Positions 4,914 through 5,238 of a DNA stretch of 5,238 bases are shown here, in pieces (position 1 is the first letter of the stretch; each line of letters opens with the position of its first letter). Both the position numbers and the translations under genes were made by a program. The DNA is taken from contig VXOZ01000447.1 in the NCBI GenBank assembly GCA_009839775.1, positions 1-5,238 of the forward strand, read 5' to 3'. Under the pieces are notes generated by a model that saw only the letters and a program-made list of their open reading frames with translations, was not told where the DNA came from and made no database searches. This DNA is from Chloroflexota bacterium. GTDB lineage: Bacteria; Chloroflexota; UBA11872; VXOZ01.

Positions 4914-5238
4914 TTAGCGCAAGCGCTCGATGAGCGCATCCGCCACGCCCGACGTGCTCGCCGCAGTCGGATCGTTGCGGTCGGGCTTCATGTCGTACGT
5001 GACGTGCTTGCCCTCGGCTATGACGTCCGCGAGCGCCGTTTCCATCCGGTCCGCGGCCTCGCGTTCGCCGATGTGGCGCAGCATCATCACCGCCGAGAAC
5101 ATCTGAGCCATCGGATTCACCTTGTTCTGACCCGTATACTTGGGCGCGCTGCCGTGAATCGGCTCGAAGAGCGCCATCTGATCGCCGATGTTCGCGCCGG
5201 GAGCGACGCCCAGGCCGCCAACCAGTCCGGCACAGAGA
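4914..5238 (-). CDS. icd: Isocitrate dehydrogenase, NADP-type, C-terminal part (5' end outside window)
   Basis: Only the last 107 residues are present; the gene runs off the right edge. The enzyme oxidatively decarboxylates isocitrate to 2-oxoglutarate in the cytosolic TCA cycle. The fragment shows GLVGGLGVAPGANIGDQ (4-20), ALFEPIHGSAPKYTGQNKVN (22-41), SAVMMLRHIGEREAADRM (48-65) and HVTYDMKP (78-85). This is the isocitrate rather than the isopropylmalate branch: GVAPGANIGD and APKY replace the SIGMLPSA and APDI blocks of LeuB. Lys33-Tyr34 of the fragment and Tyr81 align with E. coli Icd Lys344, Tyr345 and Tyr391, which bind the 2'-phosphate of NADP, so NADP is the likely cofactor. The Arg395 equivalent is not clear. 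The C-terminus TSGVADALIERLR is family-like. It precedes the small peptide and receptor gene on the same strand by 70 and 212 bases; shared transcription is possible but unproven. Confidence 0.88.
   Translation of the reverse strand, partial: LCAGLVGGLGVAPGANIGDQMALFEPIHGSAPKYTGQNKVNPMAQMFSAVMMLRHIGEREAADRMETALADVIAEGKHVTYDMKPDRNDPTAASTSGVADALIERLR

Overview
This is a GC-rich bacterial chromosomal window with compact protein-coding genes. It has no sign of phage, transposase, CRISPR, rRNA or tRNA. A MurT/GatD pair (amidation of lipid II) and a DarA/PstA-type cyclic-di-AMP receptor point to a monoderm lineage. With the base composition and a family-level match to an environmental genome, Chloroflexota is my best guess. 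That placement is inference only, because no taxonomic marker gene is present.

Left part, plus strand. Positions 1-207 hold no gene I can support. An AAC(3)-type antibiotic N-acetyltransferase family gene (208-993) follows. After a 170-base gap containing a good extended -10 promoter (TGCTATGAT) comes a Fur-family metalloregulator (1164-1622).

Right part, minus strand, read right to left. First is the C-terminal 107 residues of an isocitrate dehydrogenase with NADP-type cofactor residues (4914-5238, cut by the window edge). Next is a candidate 37-residue acidic peptide with two cysteines (4730-4843), then the cyclic-di-AMP receptor (4360-4701), murT (2758-4209) and gatD (1801-2529). The last two form the lipid II isoglutaminyl synthase: MurT activates the D-glutamate carboxylate of lipid II with ATP, and GatD supplies ammonia from glutamine. 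The usually tight murT-gatD junction is opened here by a 228-base spacer carrying four exact-length 33-base tandem repeats. The fur and gatD genes converge on a 178-base gap (1623-1800) with no recognisable terminator.

The points most worth a second look are the uncalled small peptide directly upstream of the cyclic-di-AMP receptor, the 33-base repeat array inside the murT-gatD unit, the replaced zinc-ribbon cysteine in MurT (CxxE instead of CxxC), and the adjacency of a cyclic-di-AMP sensor to peptidoglycan amidation genes.
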